Shown here piece after piece: positions 33,103 to 42,545 of a stretch of DNA of 64,000 nucleotides (position 1 is the first letter of the stretch; every line of letters begins with the position of its first letter). Position numbers and translations under genes: made by a program. The DNA comes from Panulirus ornatus (taxonomy: Eukaryota > Arthropoda > Malacostraca > Decapoda > Palinuridae): positions 28,777,036 through 28,841,035 of the forward strand of contig NC_092271.1 in assembly GCF_036320965.1 (NCBI RefSeq). Reading direction: 5' to 3'. The notes under the pieces are model-generated. The model was not told where the DNA came from and searched no databases. It saw nothing but the letters and a program-made list of their open reading frames with translations.

Positions 33103-35309
33103 ATAGGCATATGAAAGAGACACTTGGGTGTTAATGTGCTGAGAGGGGTAGCTGGAGGGATGTCTGATCACTGTCTTGTGGAGGCAAAGGTGAAGATTTG
33201 TTGAGGTTTTCAAAAAAGAATAGAGAAAGTTGGGGAGAAGACAGTGGTGAGAGTAAGTGAGCTTGGAAGGAAGACTTGTGCAAGGAAGTACCAAGAGAGA
33301 CTGAGTGTTGAATGACAAAAGGTAAGAGCAAATGACATAAGGGGAGTGGGTGAGGAATGGGATGTATTTAGGGAAGTGGTGATGGCTTGCACAAAAGATG
33401 CACATGGCATGAGAAAGGTGGGAGGTGGGTAGATTAGATAGGGTAGTGAGTGGTGGGATGAAGAAGTAAAGTTGTTAGTGAAAGAGAAAAGAGTGCATTT
33501 GAACGATACTTGCAAGGAAGGAGTGCAAATGACTGGGAGATGTATAAAAGAACATGGCAAGAGGTCTAGAGAAAGGAGCAAGGGTTGAAAAAGAGGGCAA
33601 ATGAGAGTTGGGCTGAGATAGTATCATTGAATTTTAGGGAGAACAAAAAGATGTTTTGGAAGGAGGTAAATGATGTGCATAAGACAAGAGAACAAATAGG
33701 AACATTGGTGAAGGGGGCAAGTGGGGAAGTAATAATAGGTAGTAGTGAAGTGAAAAGGAGATGGAGTGAGTATTTTGAAGGTTTGTTGAATGTGTCTGAT
33801 GATAAAGTGGCAGATACAGGGTGTTTTGGTCTGGGTGGTGTGCAAAGTGAGAGGTGTAAGGGAGAATGGTTTGGTTGAGAGAGATGAAGTGAAAGCTTTG
33901 GGGAAGATGAAATCTGGTAAGGCAGCAGGTTTGGATGGTATTGCAGTGGAATTTATTATGAAAGGGGTGACTGTGTTGTTGATTTTTTGGTAAGGGTATT
34001 TAATATATATATGGACCATGGTGAAGTGCCCAAGGATTTGCGGAATTCATGCATAGTGCCATTGTACAAAGGCAAAGGGGATAAAGATAAGTGTTCAAAC
34101 TACAGAGGCATAAGTTTGTTGAGTTTTCCCTTGAAATTGTATGGGAAGATATTGATTGAGAGGGTGAAGGCATGTACAGAGCATCAGATTGGGGAATAGC
34201 AGTGTGGTTTCAGAAGTGGTAGAGGATGTGTAGATCAGTGTTTGCTTTGAAAAATGTGTAAGAAATACTTAGAAAAACAGATGGATTTGTATGTAGCATT
34301 TATGGATGTGGAGAAGGCATATGATAGGGTTAATAGAGATGCTATGTGGAAGGTCTTAAGAGTATATGGTGTGGGAGGCAAGTTGTTAGAAGCAGTGAAA
34401 AGGTTTTACCGAGTATTTAAGGCATGTGTATGAGTAGGAAGAGAGGAGAATGATTGGTTCCCTGTGAATGTCAGTCTGAGGCAGGGGTGTGTTGTATGGT
34501 TGCGAGGCGTGGGCTATAGATAAAGTTGTGTGGAGGAGGGTGGATATGCTGGAAATGAGATGTTTGAGGACAATGTGTGGTGTGAGGTGGTTTGATCAAG
34601 TAAGTAATGAAAGGGTAAGAGAGATGTGTGGTAATAAAAAGAGTGTGGTTGAGAGAACAGAAGAGGGTTTGTTGAAATGGTTTGGTCACATAGAGAGAAT
34701 GACTGAGGAAAGATTGACAAAGAGGATATATGTATCAGAGGTGGAGGGAACGAGAAGTAGGAGACCAAATTAGAGGTGGAAAGATGGAGTGAAAAAGATT
34801 TTGAGTGATCGGGGCCTGAACGTGCAGGAAGGTGAAAGGCGTGCAAGGAATACAGTGAATTGGAATGGCGTGGTATACCGGGGTCGACATGCTGTCAGTG
34901 GATTGAACCAGGGCATATGAAGCGTCTGGGGTAAACCATGGAAAGTTCTGTGGGGCCTGTATGTGGAAAGGGAGGTGTGGTTTTGGTGCATTATTACATG
35001 ACAGCTAGAGACTGAGTGTGAATGAAAGTGGCCTTTGTTGTCTTTTCCTAGCGCTACCTTGTGCTCATTTGGGGGGAGGGGGTGGTTATTTTCATGTGTG
35101 GCGGGGTGGCGATGGGAATGAATAAAGGTAGACTATGAATTATGTGCATGTGTATATATGTATATGTCTGTGTGTGTATATGTTGAGATGTACAGGTATG
35201 TATATTTGCGTGTGTGGATGTGTATGTGGGTGGGTTGGGCCATTCTTTCATCTGTTTCCTTGCGCTACCTCGCTAACGCGGGAGACAGCAACAAAGCAAA
35301 ATAAATAAA
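33103..35309 (+). mobile_element. old main LINE, type B, duplicate copy of the deleted RT
   Basis: The same broken RT as 29933-32135, with the same internal deletion joining GGCAGGGGTGTGT to the TGTATGGTTGCGAGGCG region (34488). Frames are 33585-33878, 33790-33993, 33987-34199 and 34489-34773. The shared deletion shows that the duplication happened after this copy was already defective. Confidence 0.9.
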
Positions 35310-35365
35310 TTGATAAATATATATATCTGTGTATGTATTTATTTGTGTGTGTGTGTATATATGTG

Positions 35366-35404
<39 letters not shown>

Positions 35405-35427
35405 ATATATATATATATATGTATATT
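35310..35427. repeat. (TG)n/(TA)n microsatellite (duplicate)
   Basis: Copy of the tract at 32140-32257 with slightly fewer GT units. Confidence 0.88.
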
Positions 35428-35550
35428 ATCCCTGGAGATAGGGGTGAAAGAATATTTCCCACGCATTCCTCGCGTGTCGTAGAAAGCGACTAGAGGGGAC
35501 GGGAGCAGGGGGCCAGAAATCCTCCCCTCGTATTTTTTTAACTTTCTAAA

Positions 35551-36202
35551 ATGGGAAACAGAAGAAGGAGTCACGCAGGGAGTGCTCATACTCCTCGAAG
35601 GCTCAGATTGGGGTGCCTAAATGTGTGTGGATGTAACCAAGATGTGAAAAAAGGAGAGATAGGTAGTATGTTTGAGGAAAGGAACCTGGATGTTTTGGCT
35701 CTGAGTGAAACGAAGCTCAAGGGTGAAGGGGAAGAGTGGTTTGGGAATGTCTTGGGAGTAAAGTCAGGGGTTAGTGAGAGGACAAGAGCAAGGGAAGGAG
35801 TAGCAGTACTCCTGAAACAGGAGTTGTGGGAGTACGTGATAGAATGTAAGAAAGTAAATTCTCGATTAATATGGGTAAGTAAACTCTTGATTGATATGGG
35901 TAAAACTGAAAGTGGATGGAGAGAGATGGGTGATTATTGGTGCATGTGCACCTGGGCATGAGAAGAAAGATCATGAGAGGCAAGTGTTTTGGGAGCAGCT
36001 GAATGAGTGTGTTAGTGGTTTTGATGCACGAGACCGGGTTATAGTGATGGGTGATTTGAATGCAAAGGTGAGTAATGTGGCAGTTGAGGGAATAATTGGT
36101 ATACATGGGGTGTTCAGTGTTGTAAATGGAAATGGTGAAGAGCTTGTAGATTTATGTGCTGAAAAAGGACTGATGATTGGGAATACCTGGTTTAAAAAGT
36201 GA
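35551..36202 (+). pseudogene. LINE AP-endonuclease domain, frameshifted
   Basis: An APE-like endonuclease that would nick target DNA to prime reverse transcription. The first frame (35551-35961) has RLRLGCLNVCGCNQDVKKGE and the ALSETKL metal-binding Glu box; the second frame (35891-36202) has WVIIGACAPG, the catalytic GDLNAKV box and GEELVDLCAEKGLMIGNTWF. The frames overlap because of a 25-bp tandem duplication, and the second ends in TGA just before the long ORF that carries the SDH box. One indel and one stop therefore separate this from an intact protein. The identical domain is duplicated at 32381-33032. Confidence 0.85.
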
Positions 36203-36253
36203 GGTATACATAAGTATACTTATGTAAGTAGGAGAGATGGCCAGAGAGCGTTA

Positions 36254-38572
36254 TTGGATTACGTGTTAATTGACAGGCGCGCAAAAGAGAGACTTTTGGA
36301 TGTTAATGTGCTGAGAGGTGCAACTGGAGGGATGTCTGATCATTATCTTGTGGAGGCTAAGGTGAAGATTTGTATGGGTTTTCAGAAAAAAAGAGTGAAT
36401 GTTGGGGTGAAGAGGGTGGTGAGAGTAAGTGAGCTTGGGAAGGAGACTTGTGTGAGGAAGTACCAGGAGAGACTGAGTGCAGAATGGAAAAAGGTGAGAA
36501 CAATGGAAGTAAGGGGAGTGGGGGAGGAATGGGATGTATTTAGGGAATCAGTGATGGATTGCGCAAAAGATGCTTGTGGCATGAGAAGAGTGGGAGGTGG
36601 GTTGATTAGAAAGGGTAGTGAGTGGTGGGATGAAGAAGTAAGAGTATTAGTGAAAGAGAAGAGAGAGGCATTTGGACGATTTTTGCAGGGAAAAAATGCA
36701 GTTGAGTGGGAGATGTATAAAAGAAAGAGACAGGAGGTCAAGAGAAAGGTGCAAGAGGTGAAAAAAAGGGCAAATAAGAGTTGGGGTGAGAGAGTATCAT
36801 TAGATTTTAGGGAGAATAAAAAGATGTTCTGGAAGGAGGTAAATAAAGTGCGTAAGATAAGGGAGCAAATGGGAACTTCAGTGAAGGGCGCAAATGGGGA
36901 GGTGATAACAAGTAGTGGAGATGTGAGAAGGAGATGGAGTGAGTATTTTGAAGGTTTGTTGAATGTGTTTGATGATAGAGTGGCAGATAAAGGGTGTTTT
37001 GGTCGAGGTGGTGTGCAAAGTGAGAGGGTTAGGGAAAATGATTTGGTAAACAGAGAAGAGGTAGTAAAAGCTTTGCGGAAGATGAAAGCCAGCAAGGCAG
37101 CAGGTTTGGATGGTATTGCAGTGGAATTTATTAAAAAAGGGGGTGACTGTATTGTTGACTGGTTGGTAAGGTTATTTAATGTATTTATGACTCACAGTGA
37201 GGTGCCTGAGGATTGGCGGAATGCGTGCATAGTGCCATTGTACAAAGGCAAAGGGGATAAGAGTGAGTGCTCAAATTACAGAGGTATAAGTTTGTTGAGT
37301 ATTCCTGGTAAATTATATGGGAGGGTATTGATTGAGAGGGTGAAGGCATGTACAGAGCATCAGATTGGGGAAGAGCAGTGTGGTTTCAGAAGTGGTAGAG
37401 GATGTGTGGATCAGGTGTTTGCTTTGAAGAATGTATGTGAGAAATACTTAGAAAAGCAAATGGATTTGTATGTAGCATTTATGGATCTGGAGAAGGCATA
37501 TGATAGAGTTGATAGAGATGCTCTGTGGAAGGTATTAAGAATATATGGTGTGGGAGGCAAGTTGTTAGAAGCAGTGAAAAGTTTTTATCGAGGATGTAAG
37601 GCATGTGTACGTGTAGGAAGAGAGGAAAGTGATTGGTTCTCAGTGAATGTAGGTTTGGGGCAGGGGTGTGTGACGTCTCCATGGTTGTTTAATTTGTTTA
37701 TGGATGGGGTTGTTAGGGAGGTGAATGCAAGAGTTTTGGAAAGAGGGGCAAGTATGAAGTCTGTTGTGGATGAGAGAGCTTGGGAAGTGAGTCAGTTGTT
37801 GTTCGCTGATGATACAGCGCTGGTGGCTGATTCATGTGAGAAACTGCAGAAGCTGGTGACTGAGTTTGGTAAAGTGTGTGAAAGAAGAAAGTTAAGAGTA
37901 AATGTGAATAAGAGCAAGGTTATTAGGTACAGTAGGGTTGAGGGTCAAGTCAATTGGGAGGTAAGTTTGAATGGAGAAAAACTGGAGGAAGTAAAGTGTT
38001 TTAGATATCTGGGAGTGGATCTGGCAGCAGATGGAACCATGGAAGCGGAAGTGGATCATAGGGTGGGGGAGGGGGCGAAAATCCTGGGAGCCTTGAAGAA
38101 TGTGTGGAAGTCGAGAATATTATCTCAGAAAGCAAAAATGGGTATGTTTGAAGGAATAGTGGTTCCAACAATTTTGTATGGTTGCAAGGCGTGGGCTATG
38201 GATAGAGTTGTGCGCAGGAGGGTGGATGAGCTGGAAATGAGATGTTTGAGGACAATGTGCGGTGTGAGGTGGTTCGATCGAGTAAGTAACGTAAGGGTAA
38301 GAGAGATGTGTGGAAATACAAAGAGCGTGGTTGAGAGAGTAGAAGAGGGTGTTTTGAAGTGGTTTGGGCACATGGAGAGAATGAGTGAGGAAAGATTGAC
38401 CAAGAGGATATATGTGTCGGAGGTGGAGGGAACAATGAGAAGTGGGAGACCAAATTGGAGGTGGAAAGATGGAGTGAAAAAGATTTTGTGTGATCAGGGC
38501 CTGAACATGCAGGAGGGTGAAAGGAGGGCAAGGAATAGAGTGAATTGGATCGATGTGGTATACCGGGGTTGA
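36254..38572 (+). CDS. LINE ORF: endonuclease C-terminus plus complete reverse transcriptase
   Basis: 772 codons, the longest frame in the window. Residues 1-60 complete the endonuclease: DYVLIDRRAKERLLDVNVLR and GGMSDHYLVEAKVKI, with the SDH catalytic box. Residues about 60-260 are a basic linker rich in Lys, Arg and Glu. RT landmarks follow: [18 protein letters not shown] (about 280), [20 protein letters not shown] (about 335), [19 protein letters not shown], motif [14 protein letters not shown] (about 415), motif B LGQGCVTSPWLFNLF (about 475), motif C FADD (about 515), [26 protein letters not shown], and the C-terminal GHMERM and SGRPNWRWKDGV tail. Motif B reads GLGQGC where other copies read GLRQGC, an Arg to Gly change that may matter. 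The ATG is internal to the element. The family resembles arthropod endonuclease-reverse transcriptases; I did not determine the clade. Confidence 0.9.
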   Translation: MDYVLIDRRAKERLLDVNVLRGATGGMSDHYLVEAKVKICMGFQKKRVNVGVKRVVRVSELGKETCVRKYQERLSAEWKKVRTMEVRGVGEEWDVFRESVMDCAKDACGMRRVGGGLIRKGSEWWDEEVRVLVKEKREAFGRFLQGKNAVEWEMYKRKRQEVKRKVQEVKKRANKSWGERVSLDFRENKKMFWKEVNKVRKIREQMGTSVKGANGEVITSSGDVRRRWSEYFEGLLNVFDDRVADKGCFGRGGVQSERVRENDLVNREEVVKALRKMKASKAAGLDGIAVEFIKKGGDCIVDWLVRLFNVFMTHSEVPEDWRNACIVPLYKGKGDKSECSNYRGISLLSIPGKLYGRVLIERVKACTEHQIGEEQCGFRSGRGCVDQVFALKNVCEKYLEKQMDLYVAFMDLEKAYDRVDRDALWKVLRIYGVGGKLLEAVKSFYRGCKACVRVGREESDWFSVNVGLGQGCVTSPWLFNLFMDGVVREVNARVLERGASMKSVVDERAWEVSQLLFADDTALVADSCEKLQKLVTEFGKVCERRKLRVNVNKSKVIRYSRVEGQVNWEVSLNGEKLEEVKCFRYLGVDLAADGTMEAEVDHRVGEGAKILGALKNVWKSRILSQKAKMGMFEGIVVPTILYGCKAWAMDRVVRRRVDELEMRCLRTMCGVRWFDRVSNVRVREMCGNTKSVVERVEEGVLKWFGHMERMSEERLTKRIYVSEVEGTMRSGRPNWRWKDGVKKILCDQGLNMQEGERRARNRVNWIDVVYRG

Positions 38573-38772
38573 CGTGCTGTCAGTGGATTGAATCAGGGCA
38601 TGTGAAGCGTCTGGGGTAAACCATGGAAAGCTGTGTAGGTATATATATTTGTGTGTGTGGACGTATGTATATACATGTGTATGGGGGTGGGTTGGGCCAT
38701 TTCTTTCGTCTGTTTCCTTGCGCTACCTCGCAAACGCGGGAGACAGCGACAAAAAAAAAAAAAAAAAATGTA

Positions 38773-38935
38773 TTCATACTTGCTGCCTTCATCCATTCCC
38801 GTTGCCACCCCACTACACCTGAAATAGCATATTCCACCCTACCTCCAGCGAGGTAGCACCGGGAAAAGACAAAAAAGGGCCACATTTGCTAATGAGATGG
38901 CCATGATTACGGCGTCAGCTGCCCGTGCCATCTCC
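38773..38935 (-). mobile_element. type C 3'UTR fragment and adjoining repeat
   Basis: The complement of GGATGAAGGCAGCAAGTATG, GGTGGCAACGGGAATGG and CGGTGCTACCTCGCTGGAGG, a type C 3'UTR piece. It is followed by GAGATGGCCATGATTACGGC, CAGCTGCCCGTGCCATCTCC, which has an imperfect inverted arrangement (GAGATGGC and GCCATCTC) and may be a separate short element. Confidence 0.55.
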
Positions 38936-39595
38936 GCTAACGGGAAAAAAAGGAAACTATACTTGTGTACATGTAATTTCTCATAGGTTTTATTTTAGTA
39001 TAAGATACAGCATAAACTCTTTAGATATCTGGATCTAAAACTTGCTTGCTTGGAAGGTTGAGTAACAGAGTGGACCAAGCAAGATTTGTTCAGAGCAAGG
39101 ACTTCTTTTGAGTTTGATGTTAGGAAATCAGTTACAGTGAAAGATAACTCAGGTGTTAGATGGCAGAAGAGGTACTGCATTCTAGACTCACCAGCCTGGA
39201 AAGCTTGGGGCTAAGCACTTTCCTGTTTTGGGCATTTTTTGAATTATAGAGTGACATCATATCACCTAACTCTGTCTGTGAACTGGAAACTGCTGTAGGT
39301 ATTAATGTGAACAAATAATTACTTGAAACTTCAAAATCTGGGAAAATATTAGTAAGCTGTAATTTTTTTCATGCTTGCCATTTCCCATTTTAGCTGAGTA
39401 GTACTAGAAACAAACGAAATGGTCTTATTTGCTCACATTCATTCTGTCATGTGTTATGCACCAAAACCAGAGCCCACTGCCTATATCATGGTATATCCCT
39501 GACAACAACATGTACCTTCATTCAGCCCATGGGTAGGAATAAGGAATAAGAGGAAACACCTTTAATATATAGAAGAATATCTTAGTTGGAGGAAA
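38936..39595 (+). other. XPO6: XPO6 intron 3, no clear feature
   Basis: AT-rich sequence. A short stretch at 39372-39480 (CATGCTTGCCATTTCCCATT, GCTGAGTAGTACTAG, CTGTCATGTGTTATGCACC) looks like a very old type B/C 3'UTR relic on the minus strand. Nothing else is recognised. Confidence 0.45.
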
Positions 39596-39599
39596 CAAA

Positions 39600-40653
39600 G
39601 GACGTATGTCAGCAGAGCCTTTTCCAGATGGGTCGAGGTAACCAGTGGAGTGCCACAGGCTTTTATTTTGGGATCAGTAATTTTGACTTATGTAAATGAC
39701 ATCCTAAAGTTAGGGACCCTTACCTGAATATGTGTGCAGATGATGCAAAGGCCACAAGGGAAGTGAAAAACGAGGAGGATTGCATCAGCCAGAAGAGGCT
39801 CTCAAGGTGTTCTGATTCATTGTTGATGAAATCCAACCTGAGCAAATACAAAGTGTTTTTTCATGACACAGTTATTAATGAAGGTTAGCATGGTTTTGTG
39901 CATGGTAAAAAGAATGCTAAGAACTACTAGCTCACTATAATGATGTGAATGAAACTAAAAAAGAGGGAGAAGATTGGATGGTGTTTTTTGATTTTGTAAA
40001 AACATTTGACAAAGCAAATCATGGAGTACTATCAAAAACAGAAGAAAAAACATAATTTAAAAGAAAAGAGGAAAGTGTATCAAAGAATTTTTAACCAACA
40101 AAAACTTTAAAGTGGTTGCAGATGGAAATGTTCAAGGAAGAATAAAGTGGTTGCAGATGGAAATGTTCAAGGAAGAAAGAGTTCTTTTGGATGTTCTTCA
40201 AGGAACAGTGTTAGCCTCAAAACCTTTTGTAATCATGATATTTGATATTAATAAGAATTAGAAAAATGACAGGAAACAAAAGCTAAAACTTTCATATTGC
40301 AGCTGAGACAAAGCAATTACCAATGCAGCTTAACAGATATATGCGAAATGGCATGCATAACACCAATACACAGAAGGGGACCCTAATTGCTGCTGAAAGA
40401 ATATAGACCTGTCAGCCCAACATCACCTATAATTAAAGTATATGAGAAAGCAGTAAAGAAATGCCTTATGGAGCATATTGTGAAAGTTGAACTCATAAAG
40501 GAAGACCAGCATGATTTTGTACCAGATAAAAGCACACATACAAAACTACCAACTCACTATGATGAGAGGGTAAAGGAATTATTTTTTTTATTATTTATTA
40601 TGTAAAAGCAGTTAACATAGTAAATTATGGAATTCTAATAAAGAAGTAGCAAA
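39600..40653 (+). mobile_element. CR1/jockey-like LINE, degraded (left part)
   Basis: Shifting frames give RT patterns unlike the main LINE: RVTSGVPQA then a YVND-like stretch and ADDAKATREVK (39636-39770); QHGF-like HGFVHGKKNAKN (39890); a motif A-like FFDFVKTFDKANHGVL (39985-40030); and EYRPVSPTSPIIKVYEKAVK (40396-40460) followed by EHIVKVELIKEDQHDFVPDK. These match the NYRPVSLTSVIGKIxEK, SQHGFRKG, DFAKAFDKVDH and SGVPQGSVLGP order of CR1/jockey-type elements, but appear partly repeated or rearranged. Too broken to code. Confidence 0.7.
40109..40178. repeat. 35-bp tandem duplication
   Basis: AAGTGGTTGCAGATGGAAAT plus GTTCAAGGAAGAATA occurs at 40111 and again at 40146, inside the old CR1-like element. 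Confidence 0.85.
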
Positions 40654-40660
40654 AGATACT
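40654..40660. repeat. left target-site duplication (AGATACT)
   Basis: AGATACT here and at 41866-41872 flank the minus-strand LINE 40661-41865 inserted into the CR1-like element. Seven bases, perfect. Confidence 0.7.
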
Positions 40661-41865
40661 ATTTATTTTTTATTTATTTTGCTTTGTCGCTGTCTCCCGC
40701 GTTAGCGAGGTAGTGCAAGGAAACAGACGAAAGAATGGCCCAACCCGCCCACATACACATGTATATACATACATGTCCACACACGCACAGTATACATACC
40801 TATACATCTCAATGTACACATATATATACAAACACAGACATATACATATATACACATGTACATAATTCATACTGCCTGCCTTTATTTGTTCCCATCGCCA
40901 CCTCGCCACACATGGAATAACAACCCCCTCCCCCCCTCATGTGTGCGAGGTAGCGCTAGGAAAGACACCAAAGGCCCCATTCGTTCACACTCAGTCTCTA
41001 GCTGTCATGTAATAATGCACCGAAACCACAGCTCCCTTTCCACATCCAGGCCCCACACACTTTGCATGGTTTACCCCAGACGCTTCACATGCCCTGGTTC
41101 AATCCATTGACAGCACGTCGACCCCAGTATACCACATCATTCCAATTCACTCTATTCCTTGCACGCCTTTCACCCTCCTGCATGTTCAGGCCCCGATCAC
41201 TCAAAATCTTTTTCATTCCATCTTTCCACCTCCAATTTGGTCTCCCACTTCTCCTCGTTCCCTCCACCTCTGACACATATATCCTCGTGGTCAATCTTTC
41301 CTCACTCATTCTCTCCATGTGACCAAACCATTTCAAAACACCCTCTTCTGCTCTCTCAATCACACTCTTTTTATTTCCACACATCTCTCTCACCCTTGCA
41401 TTACTTACTCGATCAAACCACCTCACACCACATATTGTCCTCAAACATCTCATTTCCAGCACATCAACCCTCCTGCGCACAACTCTATCCATAGCCCACG
41501 CCTCGCAACCATACAACATTGTTGGAACCACTATTCCTTCAAACATACCCATTTTTGCTTTCCGAGATAATGTTCTCGACTTCCAAACATTCTTCAAGGC
41601 TCCCAGAATTTTCGCCCCCTCCCCCACCCTATGATTCACTTCCGCTTCCATGGCTCCATCCGCTGCCAGATCCACTCCCAGATATCTAAAACACTTTACT
41701 TCCTCCAGTTTTTCTCCATTCAAACTTACCTCCCAATTGACTTGACCCTCAACCCTACTGTACCTAATAACCTTGCTCTTATTCACATTTACTCTTAACT
41801 TTCTTCTTTCACACACTTTACCAAACTCAGTCACCAGCTTCTGCAGTTTCTTACATGAATTAGCC
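40661..41865 (-). mobile_element. main LINE, type B, 5'-truncated, clean insertion
   Basis: Minus-strand frame 41834-41085 (249 codons) encodes [50 protein letters not shown] and the GHMERM to VVYWGRRAVNGLNQGM tail. The element starts (5') in the CATGTAAGAAACTGC region and ends with a type B 3'UTR (41080-40700) and an AAAATAAATAAAAAATAAAT tail. It sits between two halves of a CR1-like element and is flanked by AGATACT. RT motifs A to C are absent because of truncation. Confidence 0.92.
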
Positions 41866-42545
41866 AGATACTGTTAGGGCAAACAGAAAAATGGATCAGT
41901 GAATTTGTAACCAACAGAATGTTCAAAGTAGCTGCGAGGGGAAACATGTCTAATGAAGAAATGCTTTATTTGTTTAGCAAGGAGCAGTATTAGCCTCAGA
42001 TCTCTTTAAAGTCATAATATCTGACACTAACAAGAATATGAGTGAGTAGAATTACATGAGAACGAGTAAAACAATAGAAAACAAATTTCAAGGAAAAATG
42101 CAGAGATCTGGATACCATATACAAACATGTGCAAGAAAACTTCATGAAATTTACCAGAGGAAATTGAACAAATAAGTTGTGGGACAGTTAGCACTTATTT
42201 CAGAGCCTGTATACAAAGGCTTTGGGAATCATTATAAGTAAACAACTTGGATATAAAGAGGACTTTGATAAGATAATGCTCTCAAGCAAAAAAATGAATA
42301 ATATGATACCAAGAATTTTTGCCTCAAAAGACAGATAACTCTCGATAAAAATTTTTGATATACTGTATGTATTAGAAATCAAACTGAATACTGCTGTGTT
42401 GTATGGTTGCCTGTTAAGCATATTGATAAACAAATTTGAGAGAATTGAGAAACTTTATTTAGGTAAAATTAGTGGACTATAGCATATGAACTACTGTGCC
42501 ATGAAAAGTTGAAAGAACTTGAATTCTGTTTTCCAGAAAGATGTA
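41866..42545 (+). mobile_element. CR1/jockey-like LINE, degraded (right part)
   Basis: It starts with the right target repeat AGATACT, then GGGCAAACAGAAAAATGGAT, and a stretch related to 40075-40310 (TTTGTAACCAACAGAATGTT, AGGAGCAGTATTAGCCTCAG, TCATAATATCTGACACTAAC). Further on, a GCTGTGTTGTATGGTTGCCT box at 42394 resembles the LYG/C segment seen after RT domains. No open frame. The part before 42200 is probably the continuation of 39600-40653. Confidence 0.6.

Larger units (their letters stand above)
33102..36272 (+). repeat. 3.17-kb tandem duplication, unit 2
   Basis: A near-identical copy of 29930-33102. Its right edge is where sequence changes from TTAATTGATAGGCATATG-type to TTAATTGACAGGCGCGCAAA-type at about 36268, again inside LINE sequence. 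The order old RT, 3'UTR, microsatellite, young endonuclease is the same. Confidence 0.93.
35428..38772 (+). mobile_element. full-length main LINE, type A, young
   Basis: The most complete copy. The 5'UTR is 35428-35570; the endonuclease is 35551-36202 in two frames with a stop; a long frame runs from 36254 to 38572; the type A 3'UTR is 38573-38751 with the hairpin GCGCTACCTCGCAAACGCGG; and there is an A18 run at 38751-38768. Total about 3.34 kb. The endonuclease part carries a 25-bp duplication (about 35864-35913) that shifts the frame, and TTTAAAAAGTGAGG gives a stop at 36200-36202. The left 0.84 kb lies in unit 2 of the tandem duplication. Confidence 0.92.
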
